A stretch of DNA of 59,921 bases from Pelomyxa schiedti (taxonomy: Eukaryota; Evosea; Pelobiontida; Pelomyxidae), in the NCBI GenBank assembly GCA_020536535.1, contig JAHLWZ010000876.1, positions 3,726 through 63,646 of the forward strand, given 5' to 3'. This document shows, in pieces, positions 45,127 through 57,061 of the stretch. The notes beneath the pieces were generated by a model, which was given only the letters and a program-made list of their open reading frames with translations, made no database searches and was not told where the DNA came from. The translations under genes and the position numbers were made by a program. Every line of letters starts with the position of its first letter. The first letter of the stretch is position 1.

Positions 45127-47300
45127 CTAGACTGCTTGAACGTTGTCACCAACGAGACGGTATTCAGATCTGGAAGCCCTCCCAATATCAAGGCCATGTA
45201 CAAAGGCATTTGTCTGAGTTAATTGGAATGGGGTTGACAATCTACTGTAGATACTGATGAAGAACTCACCTTGATTTACTTTTGTCAATGCCATACATAG
45301 AAATCATGCTTTTTGCAAACAATGAGTGAAACAGAGAACAAGGAATAGACTGGTAGTGAGATTGAATTCCTCATTGTACCCACCAAGGGTCTTGAGCTAT
45401 CAGCCACTCACATAACTCCCGGGTTTGGTTTGTTGGATTATCTGGGAATGTGGAGCGAAAGGTGGACCACAACCAACAAAGAACTTGTCCACAGGCATTT
45501 TGATTTGGAATAGTAGTCTGTTTTAAATTAGGCATGATAAAGAAAAAGGGACAGAACTGGTAAGCTGTCTTGGTGATTAGTACCTTCAAAAAAAGATCAC
45601 ATTTATACATGGCTTGTATTTTTTGTTGAAGTACCCAAACAGCCAAGAAGCCAGTAGCTAAAGAAGCATCATAACTTTGAATGGGTTTTAATGCCTATAG
45701 TAATTAATTGACTAAAAAAAATTAATTAACTTCAAAATCTCCCATTCAGAAGAGGAGATAGTTTTGTCCGCTGTGGGAGTGGTGAGATCTGAAAATGCTG
45801 GGTCCACAGAACACGTTGTAAGAGGTGTTTGCAGTTGTACAGCTCTAGTAATCATGAGTCCAGTACTTAGCCAACAGGTATCCTACTTGCATCAGGAATA
45901 AGGAAAAATATATATCCAACTACAAACCATAATTAATGTGGTTGGTAAATACTACACCTTTTGTATAACAGGTAAATTTTGGTCAATGGCATTACTATAG
46001 GCAAGTGATAACCTGTGTGCCATACACCATGTATTGGGTGCACCAACCAAGGGACCTATCCCCTTCAAAGCACCATCAAAGACAACACCAATTCGTTTTA
46101 CATTTCTGTGGAATGTAAATTAATATGAAAGAAAAAATAACAGGCCTGAATAAGGGTGCCAATCTCTCATGCCTGGAACACATACCACTCTCATCTTCAA
46201 AACAGCAGCTTTAATGGACTTTCTACCTTTGGGTTTACCAAAAGACTTAAGGTCCCCACAGATCAAGAGAATAAGCATTAGTCAATGGACTCATGGAAAG
46301 TGAAAGTGTGAAGGAAACAATATTTAAATACCATGACTATGAATCTGAGTACACAGCCTCCAACTGCCAAGTCTTTGTTGAAGAACAAAATCGGGATTGG
46401 GAAGTTTGTATCTGTGGGCAGGTGGGATGAGGACCCAGTTGTGGGAGTGATAGGAGAAGTGAGTTGTGATGAGGGAGTTGCAACCACAGTTGAACCGCTT
46501 CTGGAGGAAGAACAAGGAGGTGGGGGGAGTGGCTGTCTCTCCTAGAGGAACCTCTTGGGGTTGTGTTGTAGGTGTGAGGGTTTTTTGAACTATGGCACCT
46601 GTTACAGGTCAGAAAAGCAAGGATACCCTTAAAGGAGGTAACACACCAGTTTTTTTGCCACATACTTTCTCCCAATGTCGAATGATCCTGGATGTTGATT
46701 TCTTTTTGCACACAACGCTGTAGATTGTACCATTCTGGGAAATCTGTTACTAACATGGTCCAGAGCCAAGGTTTTAACGCTTTCGGGGTTGTTTTGGCTG
46801 CGGTGCAGTGGCAGTCTCCTGCCACTTGTGAAGCTGAAGGTCTGTGTTTGTGTGGCTGTTGCTGAGGAACAGCTTGTGCTTGCTTTTCTTTGATAGAAGC
46901 CACTGCTGTTTTTGTTGTTTCCATGTTTCCAGTTTTTGCAGCCCAGTCAGAGATGGCTTTCCTTTGTGCATTTGCAGATGACTTTCCTGCAAGCTGTCGG
47001 TCTGTGTCAGTGAGATGCAGTGCAGCTTGTAATGTCACCAGCAATTTAGAAGAGAAATGAGAAATCCCCAGATCGGTAAAACTGTTGTACCTTTTTTGGT
47101 GGTTTTAGCACTGAAGTTGTGTGGTTGTAACAGAAGGTGGAGTTTGATGTACTTCTTGAACACCACATGTTGGTAGGTGTATTCATCTCTTCGAGGTGGT
47201 GGAGCTATTGGTACCAACACAGAAAGAGGAACTGTATGTTTTGGTGGGGTAATCTCTTCTTTGGTGAAGCAAGACCATACATTTTATGTAACAACTCCAA
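45127..47300 (-). CDS. hAT-superfamily transposase-like gene, exons fragmentary
   Basis: The coding signal is spread over short exons. A core exon near 46105-45970 reads VKRIGVVFDGALKGIGPLVG then NTWCMAHRLSLAYSNAID, matching the hAT catalytic block with its C-x2-H motif. The next exon (45879-45735) reads DTCWLSTGLMITRAVQLQTP and ISSSEWEILK, the hAT 'RW-ST...EW' region, continuing ALKPIQSYDASLATGFLAVW near 45690-45630. Upstream exons include VLVPIAPPPRRDEYTYQHVV (47230-47100) and DFPEWYNLQRCVQKEINI (about 46740). No hAT C-terminal dimerisation signature is found with confidence. The 5' end overlaps a long inverted repeat (47246-47423). It may be a domesticated or decaying transposase; there are no clear terminal inverted repeats or target duplications. 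Boundaries are approximate. Confidence 0.5.
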
Positions 47301-47423
47301 AAATAAACTCTGCTCTTCAGTGACACAAGAATGAAATAACAGTCAATTCATGCACAATCTTCAATCTTCTCTTTCTGAGTTGTTGCATAAAATGTATGGT
47401 TTTACTTCACCAGAGATTACCCC
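47246..47423. repeat. Inverted repeat, arms about 50 bp, loop about 79 nt
   Basis: The left arm 47246-47297 and right arm 47377-47423 are inverted copies differing by several substitutions and a small indel. The shared core includes ACCATACATTTTATG and ACAACTC. It lies between the divergent transposase-like gene and receptor-PDE gene, so each gene begins in one arm. It could be a remnant of an element end, a duplicated gene start or a shared promoter palindrome. Confidence 0.8.
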
Positions 47424-47544
47424 TTGTGGAATTCTAATTTTCAGAAGAAAGCTTTGGTGGAAGAGGATTTGGGGTGTCAAAGGTGTTGAAATGTGGAGCC
47501 AATGTTATATTTTGGGATAAGGGTGACTGTGGATGTGTGTTAGA

Positions 47545-50500
47545 CCTCGAAACTATCATGCCACAACTTCTTATGCACTACCACATACCCCAACAGTTTG
47601 CCCACAATCAAACAGGTTTTTTGTAATCAATTTAGGAGAATGATACAATCTGGTCCAGGTGCCGGAAAATTGTACTTTTTTTTTCTGGCACCCGTCTGGT
47701 TACCACCACTTTTTGGGTTTCCTCAGTCCCAGTGCCTCCTTTTTCACTGGGAACCTCACAGCTCTGTACTACCTTCTCCCTGGTTCAACATGATTTTGAC
47801 ACCATCTGAATGTTCTTTCACAAGGTCCAGTTTTCTGGCATCCTAAGCAGGGTTAACTCACTATTTGGTTCTCTCGGGTATGTTTGTTGCTTTTTCATGA
47901 GCTTTGAGTCACAACAATCAGCTGCTAATAACGCTGCGCGCATCAGGTCTGTCAATTGCCAAGTATACACACTCTACCAGTGCCTGCCATGACTTCAAGA
48001 CTCTACTTGTTTCTTCACAGAACCAACAACTTGGTTGCACTGTCATAGCTCTTTCTGGGTGTGAGAGAAGGTACCAATCTTGATGAATGATACAGTTTTG
48101 CCAAGGAAGGTTGGGAGCCTTATGCAATGTTATTTGGAGAACCATGATAAACTGGGGAAGACAACTAGAGTTCCCATTTTAGGAGGGGTTTACCCCAATG
48201 TATGTGACAATACAATGACTCCCTGTCCACAATTTTCAAAGTTAGATAACTATTCCGGTCCCAGTGAGTGTTGCACCGAGCCACTAACTTGCACATCTTC
48301 ACGAACCCGGAACTGCTGGAGAACCTTGAATTTTGGTTCCTCCAGCAGCGGAGAATATCGGAATTGATGAAGGACGGGAAGCATTCAGCGATTGACGTGT
48401 TCTTCACTGGCCTGGTGTTGTTTTGTGCTGTCGCTGAATGCTCCATCATTGCAGTAGTCGTTCGTAACTGGCGCAGCATGTGCGTTTAAAAACTTTTCAA
48501 TGTTTAAAAAACAACGCCAACCCTTACCACTACTAAACGGGGGAAAAAAAAAAATATCCTCAGGTACCTGTCCCTGACTGACATATCGTTCGAGAAATTT
48601 TTCAATGTGTCACAGGACACGAGCTCTCTGCTTTCTTCTGTGATGAAGGGGTTTGGCGAGGCCGCAGAAACCATTGTGATCACATTCGAGCACTCTCTGG
48701 TGACACCACGGATTCCTCTGAGCAGTGAACTCAACTGCTATGGGTTGGCAAATGTTTCTGTTTCTTCTACTGAGTCCGTGGTCGTTTATGCTTCCTTGAG
48801 TGACTTTGGGGGCCCTTCTACAGCTCTATATTTTGCTGACAGGTATATGGTTCTTTTTTTTTTATCTACTGCTGCACTGATTTCATGCATTGTCACACAT
48901 TGCCCTGCAGATACAATGCTTCAACTTTGAGTGCACTTGTTCAGCACCTATTTTGGAGGACTGGGGGACTGGGATTGTTGTTGAAAGGAACGTTTGATAC
49001 ATGGAACGGGATAATATTGAACACACTCATAACTTTGGGCTCATTTACTCTTTCTTATCCATTTCGCCCGCTGAATGAAAGTGCTGCACTTCCAATTAAT
49101 AGCAGCTTAACGTCCGATTCAACTCGCCTGTGGGCAAATCCATATTTTGACCAAGTGACACGTCAATGGCTGACGGCTCTGACATTTCCTGTCCAAGATG
49201 TGAGTGAACAAGCCACCACAGGAGAGGCAATTTTCCATTGCACAGTGTTGCCTTTTATTGATTATGCCAGTTCGAGAATTGCTCTCAATGGTTCCTACAT
49301 AGTTGTTGCTTCATCCAATGGCTCTTTGCTTCACATACCTGACATGGGAGGAACAGATTGGGCTCCAGAAATAAAAAATTTCAACTACCAGAGTGTGTGC
49401 CAAAGTCAGGACTACAATACTACAAGATGGAACTTCTTGTTGAACGATGTTTATTTACCGCTTGCTGAGGCAATGTGTCATGGAGCAGAAAGTGTACCAG
49501 GATGTCACATTCTTGGTGAAGGCGATGCAGAAGTAGTTTTTTCTGGGAGTTTTATTCCCAAATACGTTAGCTGGGACATTGTTCCTCAACCTGGATGGAT
49601 AGTTATAGTTGTATCAGATCAGACGTTGACACTGGAGGCCAAAGGTAGTGCCAAGAGGCAAACCATGAGTCTTTCCATCATAGTTTTGAGTATCGGTGCA
49701 ATGTCATTTCTGGTTTGCTATGTATTAAATTTATCCTCTTTGACTTCCACCCCTCAGAGTGTGTGCATCTATGTGGGAATCAAGATACATTTGCTTGGAA
49801 TGGCCAACAAAATTGCTGACCTTAACGATCAATTAAACCAAGTTATGATGCAACAACCATCAAATTCCACTACAGACACGGCTATCTATGAAACAGATAC
49901 CCATATTCTAGCAGGCCACACTGAAAAGGTTTTCATGGCACTCTTTATACGAAGCTCTCAATCATTTCCAGATCATTGGGACACTGCAGACTATTTGTAA
50001 AGACCTGGATGAAGATGAGGAGAAAAAAGTTCGAGAGGCTATTGATCTCCTCGTTCACAGAAATTTCACAGGTATTTCCTGTGCTACATCAATGAACTTA
50101 TTACAGCATGAGAAAAGATCTCACCTCTATTTCATCATTGAGTGACAAACAAAAGCAATGGGTGCAAGATTGTGGAATGGAAGTTGGGGAGCTCTCAAGA
50201 GAAATTCCCCAACTGCATACAGTTGCACAATCAATGGACGAAGACATGCAGTACAATGAAGAACGTGTGAGTATTGTAACTTCACTGTCTAGAAGCATCA
50301 ATCTTAATCAATGGGAATTTGATGTATTTAGTCTGGTGGTATATCTCAACTCTATCTCACTAATAATTGTTGGTTTTTTTACTTAAGCCCTAGAAAACAT
50401 GTGGTAGATATTCCCCAGAGGACATATCACAGCTTGGCTTACTCCCAGTTATTACATTGGCTATCTTACGTGAATGGAGACTTGGCCCCGAAACTGGCAT

Positions 50501-51543
50501 AGAAATCGATATAGGAAAGTTGCTTCAGTTCTCGTCAACTCTTGATGCTTCATACTGCTACTCTGAAAAAATGAGTGGCACAAGAGACGCCACAGAGGAA
50601 AATCCATTTCATAACAGGTTGCACGCTGCGGATGTGACGCAGTGCATGTTCTTTCTTATTAGGACAATTTCGAATTCTACCCGCTTCCGAGATACATTCA
50701 GGCCCATTGACCGCTTGGCCTGTCTAGTGGCCAGTTTGGTGCATGATTTTGGTCACCCTGGAAGGAACTATAATTTCCTGCGAGCAACTATGCACAGGAT
50801 TTACTATTCTCATGGCAAATCTGCACTTGAGAGATTTCATTTGAAGAGTGCTTTTGACTTGATAATGGGAGACCCGAAATATGCTGCCTTTGAAAATATG
50901 CCCATAAGTCAACAAATTGAGTTGCACTCACTTGTAAGGACTCTCGTTCTGGCTACAGATATGTCCAGGTAGAAAAATATTTGAAAATATCTGCTCTTCA
51001 ATAACCCCCCTTTTTAGACATGTAGAACTTCTCGATTCCTTTAAGGCATGGTCTGCAGCACAATTCGGCACTCAGGAAAGTGATGGCTCCATTGAAAACC
51101 CGGAAGAAAGCGCAATTGATGACAAGGGAAGAATACTTCTAATGCAGATTCTGATCAAAGTAGCCGATTTATCCCACACTTTACGGGAGTGGTCTGTGTC
51201 CCGCAGATGGTCTCGCCTAATGATGGAAGAAATTCACCAGCAAGGCATTGAAGAGACCAATTTACAGCTACAAGTTTCACCCTTCATGGATGGGTCTGTA
51301 TCGGCCGCCGTAACACAGGTATGACAATTCACTCCGAACCCCCGCTCTACATTGTCCGCTTTTCACTCACACTCACATTACGGATTTTAGATAAACTTCC
51401 TACCTCTGATTGTGATACCTCTTCTTAGAGCTCTGGTGAACCTTCCGGACCTGGCGCCACTAAAAGAACTGGAGCAACATGCGTGGCGCAATCTGCAGCA
51501 CTGGACTGAACTGACAACACCCACAATTTTGGCTGTTTTCTAG
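47545..51543 (+). CDS. Membrane receptor-like cyclic-nucleotide phosphodiesterase (class I PDE)
   Basis: Upstream exons join in frame as YPNSLPTIKQENDTIWSS, ASFFTGNLTALYYLLPG, LSIAKYTHSTSACHDFKTLL and VPILGGVYPNVCDNTMTPCP. These are an extracellular-type, Cys-containing region whose exact start is unsure. The first membrane span is VFFTGLVLFCAVAECSIIAVVV (48403-48468). About 380 residues of ectodomain follow, with several NxS/T glycosylation sites. The second span is LSIIVLSIGAMSFLVCYVL (about 49670-49730). The cytosolic PDE core has HNRLHAADVTQCMFFLI, LVHDFGHPGRNYNFL (HDxxHxxxxN metal motif), KVADLSHTLREW (second metal Asp) and VTQINFLP with the invariant Gln. The stop is TAG 51541-51543. 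Role: hydrolysis of cAMP/cGMP under control of an external signal (inference from topology). Confidence 0.82.
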
Positions 51544-51754
51544 TTGTATTGTAACATAACTTGTTTAGTACTGTTCTGTGGGTTTTGTCACCCAGCCACA
51601 AACGAAAACCCCAACTTAGTTAGTAGTTTCTTAACTGCCAGTAGGGAAGGAAAAAACCAAAAAAGAATCGGAGTGCTTGCGCCTGACGGTGACAAGAATG
51701 GGCTACAAGGCAAAGGGAATCCCCTTCACCCCACAGCAAAATTCGAAGAATGGG
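51544..51754. other. Short gap after the PDE gene
   Basis: Only the PDE 3' flank and tRNA trailer are seen, with no coding frame. Confidence 0.5.
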
Positions 51755-51825
51755 GGTAAAACTCGGAGTCGAACCGAGGCGACTGGCACCCAAAGCCAGA
51801 ATCCTACCAACTAGACTATTTCACC
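51755..51825 (-). tRNA. tRNA-Pro (anticodon UGG), intronless
   Basis: A 71-nt cloverleaf on the minus strand. The acceptor stem GGTGAAA pairs with TTTTACC. A D-arm with AGTTGG is followed by the anticodon stem CTGGC/GCCAG enclosing TTTGGGT (anticodon TGG). The T-arm CTCGG-TTCGACT-CCGAG is intact. The anticodon-loop context CTTTGGGTGC is typical of eukaryotic tRNA-Pro. The D-stem has one weak pair. No intron or encoded CCA. The gene sits in the gap between the PDE gene and the coiled-coil gene. Confidence 0.93.
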
Positions 51826-51969
51826 GATGTACCGTCACGACATAGGGGCACTCCAGAATCCGAGGGGTTTTGCCGCACCAACCTGAAACAAATTCATCGC
51901 TGCAAAGTACTTATGGGAAGAGTGTTTGTCTGTTAAATTTGGGCTCTATTTTGCTATTAATACGCAGTA

Positions 51970-54315
51970 TCACTCATCTGACTTGTGGCTTTGAGTGATA
52001 GCTGAGAGTCGGGTGTTGAGTCTGGTTATTTCGGCCTCCGTCTCTTTGAGGCGATTCTCTAGGGTTTCTGATCTGGCTTCTTCTTTGATTTGTGCGTCTT
52101 GTACTGCCTTGAGGGCACGTTCCTGTGGTTTGTGAGTTGGTTTTCCCGTTGAGGTATATTGGATGGAGTTGTACAGTTTTCTCCAACTTCTCAGTTGCCT
52201 GAGAGCGTTGATTGATAGCGTCCTCGGTCAAAGTTTCTGCAGCAGTTAGCTTTGCCCTGAGCAAATCAAGATCGTTGGTAAATTTCATGATTGTCTGGCG
52301 AGCCTGCTCCAGCTGCTCGTCCTTGGACTGAACCTCGGCGTGTTTGGCTGCGTGGTCTCCAGCAGTCTACAATAGGTGAGTTTTTCTTTATGGCATGAGA
52401 AATACCTTCTCGAAGTCAGCTCCAATAGCAGTTAATTTGCGTTGAAGGTCATCAGCTCGGGCTTGGTAAGTATCACGTTGTTCCGTCGTTATCTTTAGTT
52501 CTGCTTCTTGCTGGGAGCAAACGCTCTCAGAGTGTGACAATTTCTGGCGTAGGGACTGTAGAAGAAAATCAGATCCATGTTTGACTGGATCAACATGCCT
52601 TAATTTCCAGACCAGAACTTTCAGCGACTTGGCTAGCCTGAATGGCATCAGCTTGGACTCCACTGGCACGTTGTTCAGCTTTCTCGAGACTACAGTGAGG
52701 TTATTTTAAGGCAAACAAAAAATAATGAACGTACATTCCCTGTGCCTCTGCAAGTTTATTTTTAGTAGCAAGTAATTGCTGCTCAGATGCTTGAAGGGCA
52801 CTGGTAACTTCTTTGAGCTTTTCTTCAGTTGTCTCAAGCTTCTCTGTGGTCTGATCGAGCTTGACTCTGAGGCCCTGGAGGGAGTCAACTTGTAAAATGA
52901 GGGAACAACCAAAAAACCTTGGCTTCAATTTCCATCTTGTCAGCTCTCTGTAGAGCGTCATTCAAGACATTTTGTACGTTTCCTGCTCGTTGTTCGTTGG
53001 ACTCCGCACCCGTAACTGCAGTAACGATATCTGCACGTAACTTCTTGATGAGGTTCTCAGCCTCAAGAAGTTTTCCTTTGGTCTCCGTTTCTTCTTGAGC
53101 ATGGTGTTGCACCTATTTTCGTTTGGAAGTTGTCTAGAGTTTCAAAGGGAAATACTTTTTCTTCAAGGACAGCGGTTCTCTCTTTGAGTGCCTTGACAGC
53201 AATTTCTCTATCATCGGCAGCTTTAACAGCTGTTGCGCGGTCATTTGTTGCAGCTTCAAGGGCTGTGTTGGCCTTCTCAAGTGCCATATCCAGAGCATTT
53301 ATCTTTGCTTTGTTTGCACTTATCTGAAACGTATAAGTAGGATGAAACTATTCAACAACACTACAGTTGTTTCAGCTTTGTGAAGAGATTCTTCCAACTC
53401 GACCATCTTGGAGGTAAGATTCTCAGCTGAACCACCAGAGGTCTTGGCAAGCTCGAGAGTTTGTTGGTATTTGCGCTCAAGGTCCCTCAGCTTGTCTTGG
53501 AGGAGATTGGCATTGTCTGTTTCTTCCCTGGCAAGTGAGACAAGGTTAAAATTGGCTGTGGGTTTTTTTTGGTTTGGTTTGGTTGTAGAGTCATACTTGC
53601 ACTTAGCCTCAAAAAGTTCAGACTTCTTGCAAGCTTCCTCGTACTTGCTTTGGAGAGTAGTCAATTTGTTTTTAAGGCTCTCTGCTAACTGCTCTCGTTC
53701 TATGGCCTTCTCTTCAGCGGTTGTTGCTCGTTCTTTAGCCTTGGAAGATATAAATTATATGTGGCGGAGTTTCCATTGTGGAGATTACCTTCTCGGCATC
53801 GGCAACAGCATTGGCAAGTTTCCGTCTAGCATCATCCTGGGATGCTCCAGCACTGTCTGCCTTTCCGGAAGCAGCTTTAACTTGTTCTTCGGCCTCTTTT
53901 GCCCTTGTCTCTGCCTTTGCAAGGTTCGCAACGGTGTTTCGAAGTTTGCGCTCTACGTCATCGTATTTGTGCGTCAGTTCAGCCGTTTGTGCCTTGCATC
54001 TTTCTGCCTCCTCTTTAGCTTGTTGCCACTGCGTTTGCATATTAGCGTGTTTTCTCGAGAGCTCTCCTAGAAAGAGGAAGGGGAAAGGTGATTGGTTTAA
54101 GGTCTAAGATCTGCGATCTACGCAACAAGAAAACTACCTGCTCTGCGCTCGGCATCTTCCAACTTGCTACCGGCCTCCTTGAACTTGTTTTGCCACTCTT
54201 CTGATCGCTTTTCCGATGTCGCTAAGGTGTTGTTGACCACCTTGAGTTTCCTCTCGGCCTCTTCGGCACGTGATTGCATAGCATCTAATTGTCGTTTAAG
54301 ATCCGCTGCTGCCAT
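51970..54315 (-). CDS. Long coiled-coil protein (tropomyosin/myosin-tail-like repeats)
   Basis: ATG 54315 (MAAADLKRQLDAMQSRAEEA) starts about 600 residues of almost uninterrupted alpha-helical heptads over nine or more exons (for example LTHKYDDVERKLRNTVANL, TLELAKTSGGSAENLTSKMV, STALE-type alternating Ala/Glu/Lys). It ends RLNTRLSAITQSHKSDE with TGA 51970-51972. It resembles tropomyosin or myosin-tail repeats (RKLxNxVADAEK, MVELEESLHKAE) but is longer than tropomyosin, and no motor or other domain is attached. Role: probably a cytoskeletal or scaffold rod; coiled-coil similarity alone is not proof of actin binding. Confidence 0.75.
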
Positions 54316-54483
54316 TTTTTCCGTATGTTATCGAGTTGCCACTAGTGCCCGGTTGTTGGCTTGAAACCTTTTTTTTTTCTTTTTTGTTTCCAACAAACTT
54401 TCGAAACCTAAAAAAAGTGACGTTTCGCAGCGGGCGAACGAAAGAAAAAGGCTAACAGATCTTGAGGGAAAAAGGCTTGTCTG

Positions 54484-56953
54484 TCAGTGATTCGATGTTG
54501 GTTTTGCCACTTCAGTCATCACCTCAAAGAGAAGCTCTCTGCTCAAGTCACGGAACTCAGGAGTCCCAACGACGTCGCGGTAGTTCTCTGCCACACAACG
54601 TAACGCGGCGGCGCGCAGCTCGGAGCAGGATTGTGGGTGCTTGTCTGCCATCAGAAGCGCGGCCGTGCAGTTCTGAGGGCTGAGCTGGGCCATCACCAGC
54701 CTGGGGAGATCCGCGGAGATTGGCGAGATCTGGTATCTGTCACTGAGACTCAGAACCTCGTCCGCCACGGCGCAGAGCTGCTGGGTTTCCGTTGTTGGAA
54801 GTTGCAGGGAACTAGTGTAGATCCAGTGCAGCAACACAGTGAAAGCAGCCGCTGTAGTGTTTGTAATCGTGACTTCTGGAAATGCAATTGAGTTATGGGA
54901 AATGATACACGCAACTGACCTAATTGGCCGCTATTAATTGAGCCTGTATTCAGGGCAATTGCACTCAAGCTTTTACATCGAGCATGAACAATTGCCTTGT
55001 GTGCACGCAGTTGAATTCTTCTTGTTTCGCTGCTCCCAGGTTGGTTTTCCTCGATAATAAAGGTTAGATCAGATAGCTCGGAGCTATCAAGCAAAGCCAA
55101 CATGTCACGTGCCAAAGCCAATTGCATTTCATTTTGCGGTGCAGTTGCTGTAGAAGTTCCACTTTGTGTGGAGGCCGTGGTGATTGTAGTTGGTTGAATA
55201 GGAGTCAGTACAGAAGTAGATCCTGGAGCAGAAGCTGTGGAGGAGGATGAAGTTGCCGTCGAGCCGGGTGAAGAATTTGTCACTGCAGAGCTACCCAAAG
55301 TGGAAGTTGCAGTAGTTGCTGTTAAGACCACAGGAGGTGGAGATAGCATCAGTACCCATAAGTCATTTAGATACCGGCCACTGGTCCCTCCAAAAATAAC
55401 CATGCAATCGCCAACTACGGCGGCGGCGTGCTTGCGTCGTGGCGCCGGCATTCCTTCAGGCCCACACTCTGGTCTCAGGAGGGTCCACACTTCGGTACTA
55501 AAGTCGAATCTAAAGGTATCTTGTCTGAAGCCAGATCCAGAAGCATATCCGCCAAAGACTGGGAAGGAGTGTTAAAGTTTTTTGGTGACTTGTTGAAAGT
55601 TTTCAAAATGACTGACCATACATAGCATCGTGCCACGCGACAGCCGAATGTCCATAACGGGCAGAAGGAATGTCACCAGTTGCTGTAACCACACTCCATG
55701 AATTTGAGTCAAAGTGGTATCTAGTGAGAATGATTTATACTCGGAGAATGAGTTATGTTAAAATGACCTATACAAGTCACCAAAGGCATTCCTCCCATTA
55801 TAGCCACCAAAAATGTACATGGAAGCCCCAGCATTTGGATCTTCATGGACTACTGCTGAATGCAACCTCCGAGGTGATGGGGGGGCGCCATTGGCAGTGT
55901 CGTCGTGATTTATCCATAATCTTGATCCAAAGTTGTATGACTGAAGGTCATTCATAACAATTGTGTCATTTGAACCACCAAATATCCACATGTGCTCAGC
56001 GTGGACAACGGCAGAGTGACCGTCGCGAGCATCGGGAGAAATACCCATAGTGGACATCTCACTCCACATCTAGGATAAAATGAGAACGAGGAACCCAATG
56101 AACCACAGAGAGTGAAATAGGCACATACATGATTAGCAAAATTGAAACACCAAATGTTATTGAAGTACAGTTGCTGAGGCAGCTGCGGAGTGGAATAACC
56201 AAACGAAGAAAAGAATCCCTTGGGTTTGCTGGCTGGAACTTCCTGAGATCCACCAAATACATACATACAGTCTCGGAAGCACACTGCACTAAAAGTTTTC
56301 AAAATGTCAAAGATTAAAAAAAAAAAAAGCTCAAAAAAAAAAGAGTAAGCACACGTGTGATGGGTCCGTGGGTTAGCATGGAATCCCATTGTCTGTGATC
56401 CAACAGGTAACCACTTGACAGAGGGCCCGCCGCATTCCCCACAAATTCCAGTCCCTTCAACCGTCACACCCGAATTCGCAGTTGCAGATTCAGTAGCCCC
56501 TCGCCCTGTGGCATTTGCAGTCGCAGGGGGGCCCAGTGAAGTGGTTCCGCACACCCTGCACCTGCAATTATGGGTGCAGCAGCACACCAAATAGCACGCG
56601 TCCAGAGCGGCACAAGGTTGCGGTTGTATCGCCGTCGCCGACGACGACGATCCCATAAGTAGTGATGTGGCAAGGGAGTCGACTGCCGCGGCGGGGCTTC
56701 CGGACTGAGGCGCCGAGTCCACGGATCCCCCGAAAAAGACGACGGACGTGCCGTGAGCTACGACGCCGCTGTGTCCCTCTTTTGGGGCAGGTGGCATCCC
56801 ACAAGCCACATTCCTGGTAGTGCTCCTGGTGGGTAGCTCCGACGAGCTAGTCGTAGTGGTTGTTGCTGGCGTAGTTGCAGTTATGGGAACCTGAGGGGGA
56901 GGTGGATACAACCTCCTCCATTGACACCTTTGTGGGGCCGTTGTACCTGCCAT
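54484..56953 (-). CDS. Kelch-repeat protein with C-terminal BTB domain
   Basis: ATG 56953 (MAGTTAPQRCQWRRLYPPPP) opens a Kelch propeller. Blade 1 (KEGHSGVVAHGTSVVFFGGS) is interrupted by a long insert with CYLVCCCTHNCRCRVCG and CGECGG. Further blades are FRDCMYVFGGSQEVP, RDGHSAVVHAEHMWIFGGSN, PPSPRRLHSAVVHED then YIFGGYNGRNAFGDLY, and PAPRRKHAAAVVGDCMVIFG. A Ser/Thr linker follows, then a BTB domain at about 55130-54640: DSSELSDLTFIIEENQP, LRAHKAIVHARCKSLSA and VLLHWIYTSSLQLPT. A BACK-like end reads LPRLVMAQLSPQNCTAAL, stop 54484. About 700 aa. Role: likely substrate adaptor for a Cullin-3 ubiquitin ligase (LZTR1-like order, propeller first). The Cys-rich insert is unusual. Confidence 0.88.
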
Positions 56954-57061
56954 TAGTTTTTGTTTTTGAGCCCGTTGATTCCTGTAAGTAGAAAAAATTT
57001 TGATTTTTTAAACACAGTATGCACAAGGTGAAGGAGGAATTTGTGGTGTGTAATTGTGGGC

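Noticed and set aside
47725..47754. Small hairpin CCCAGTG...CACTGGG as a possible transposon end
   Set aside because: Too short and inside a proposed PDE exon; no partner terminus or target duplication found.
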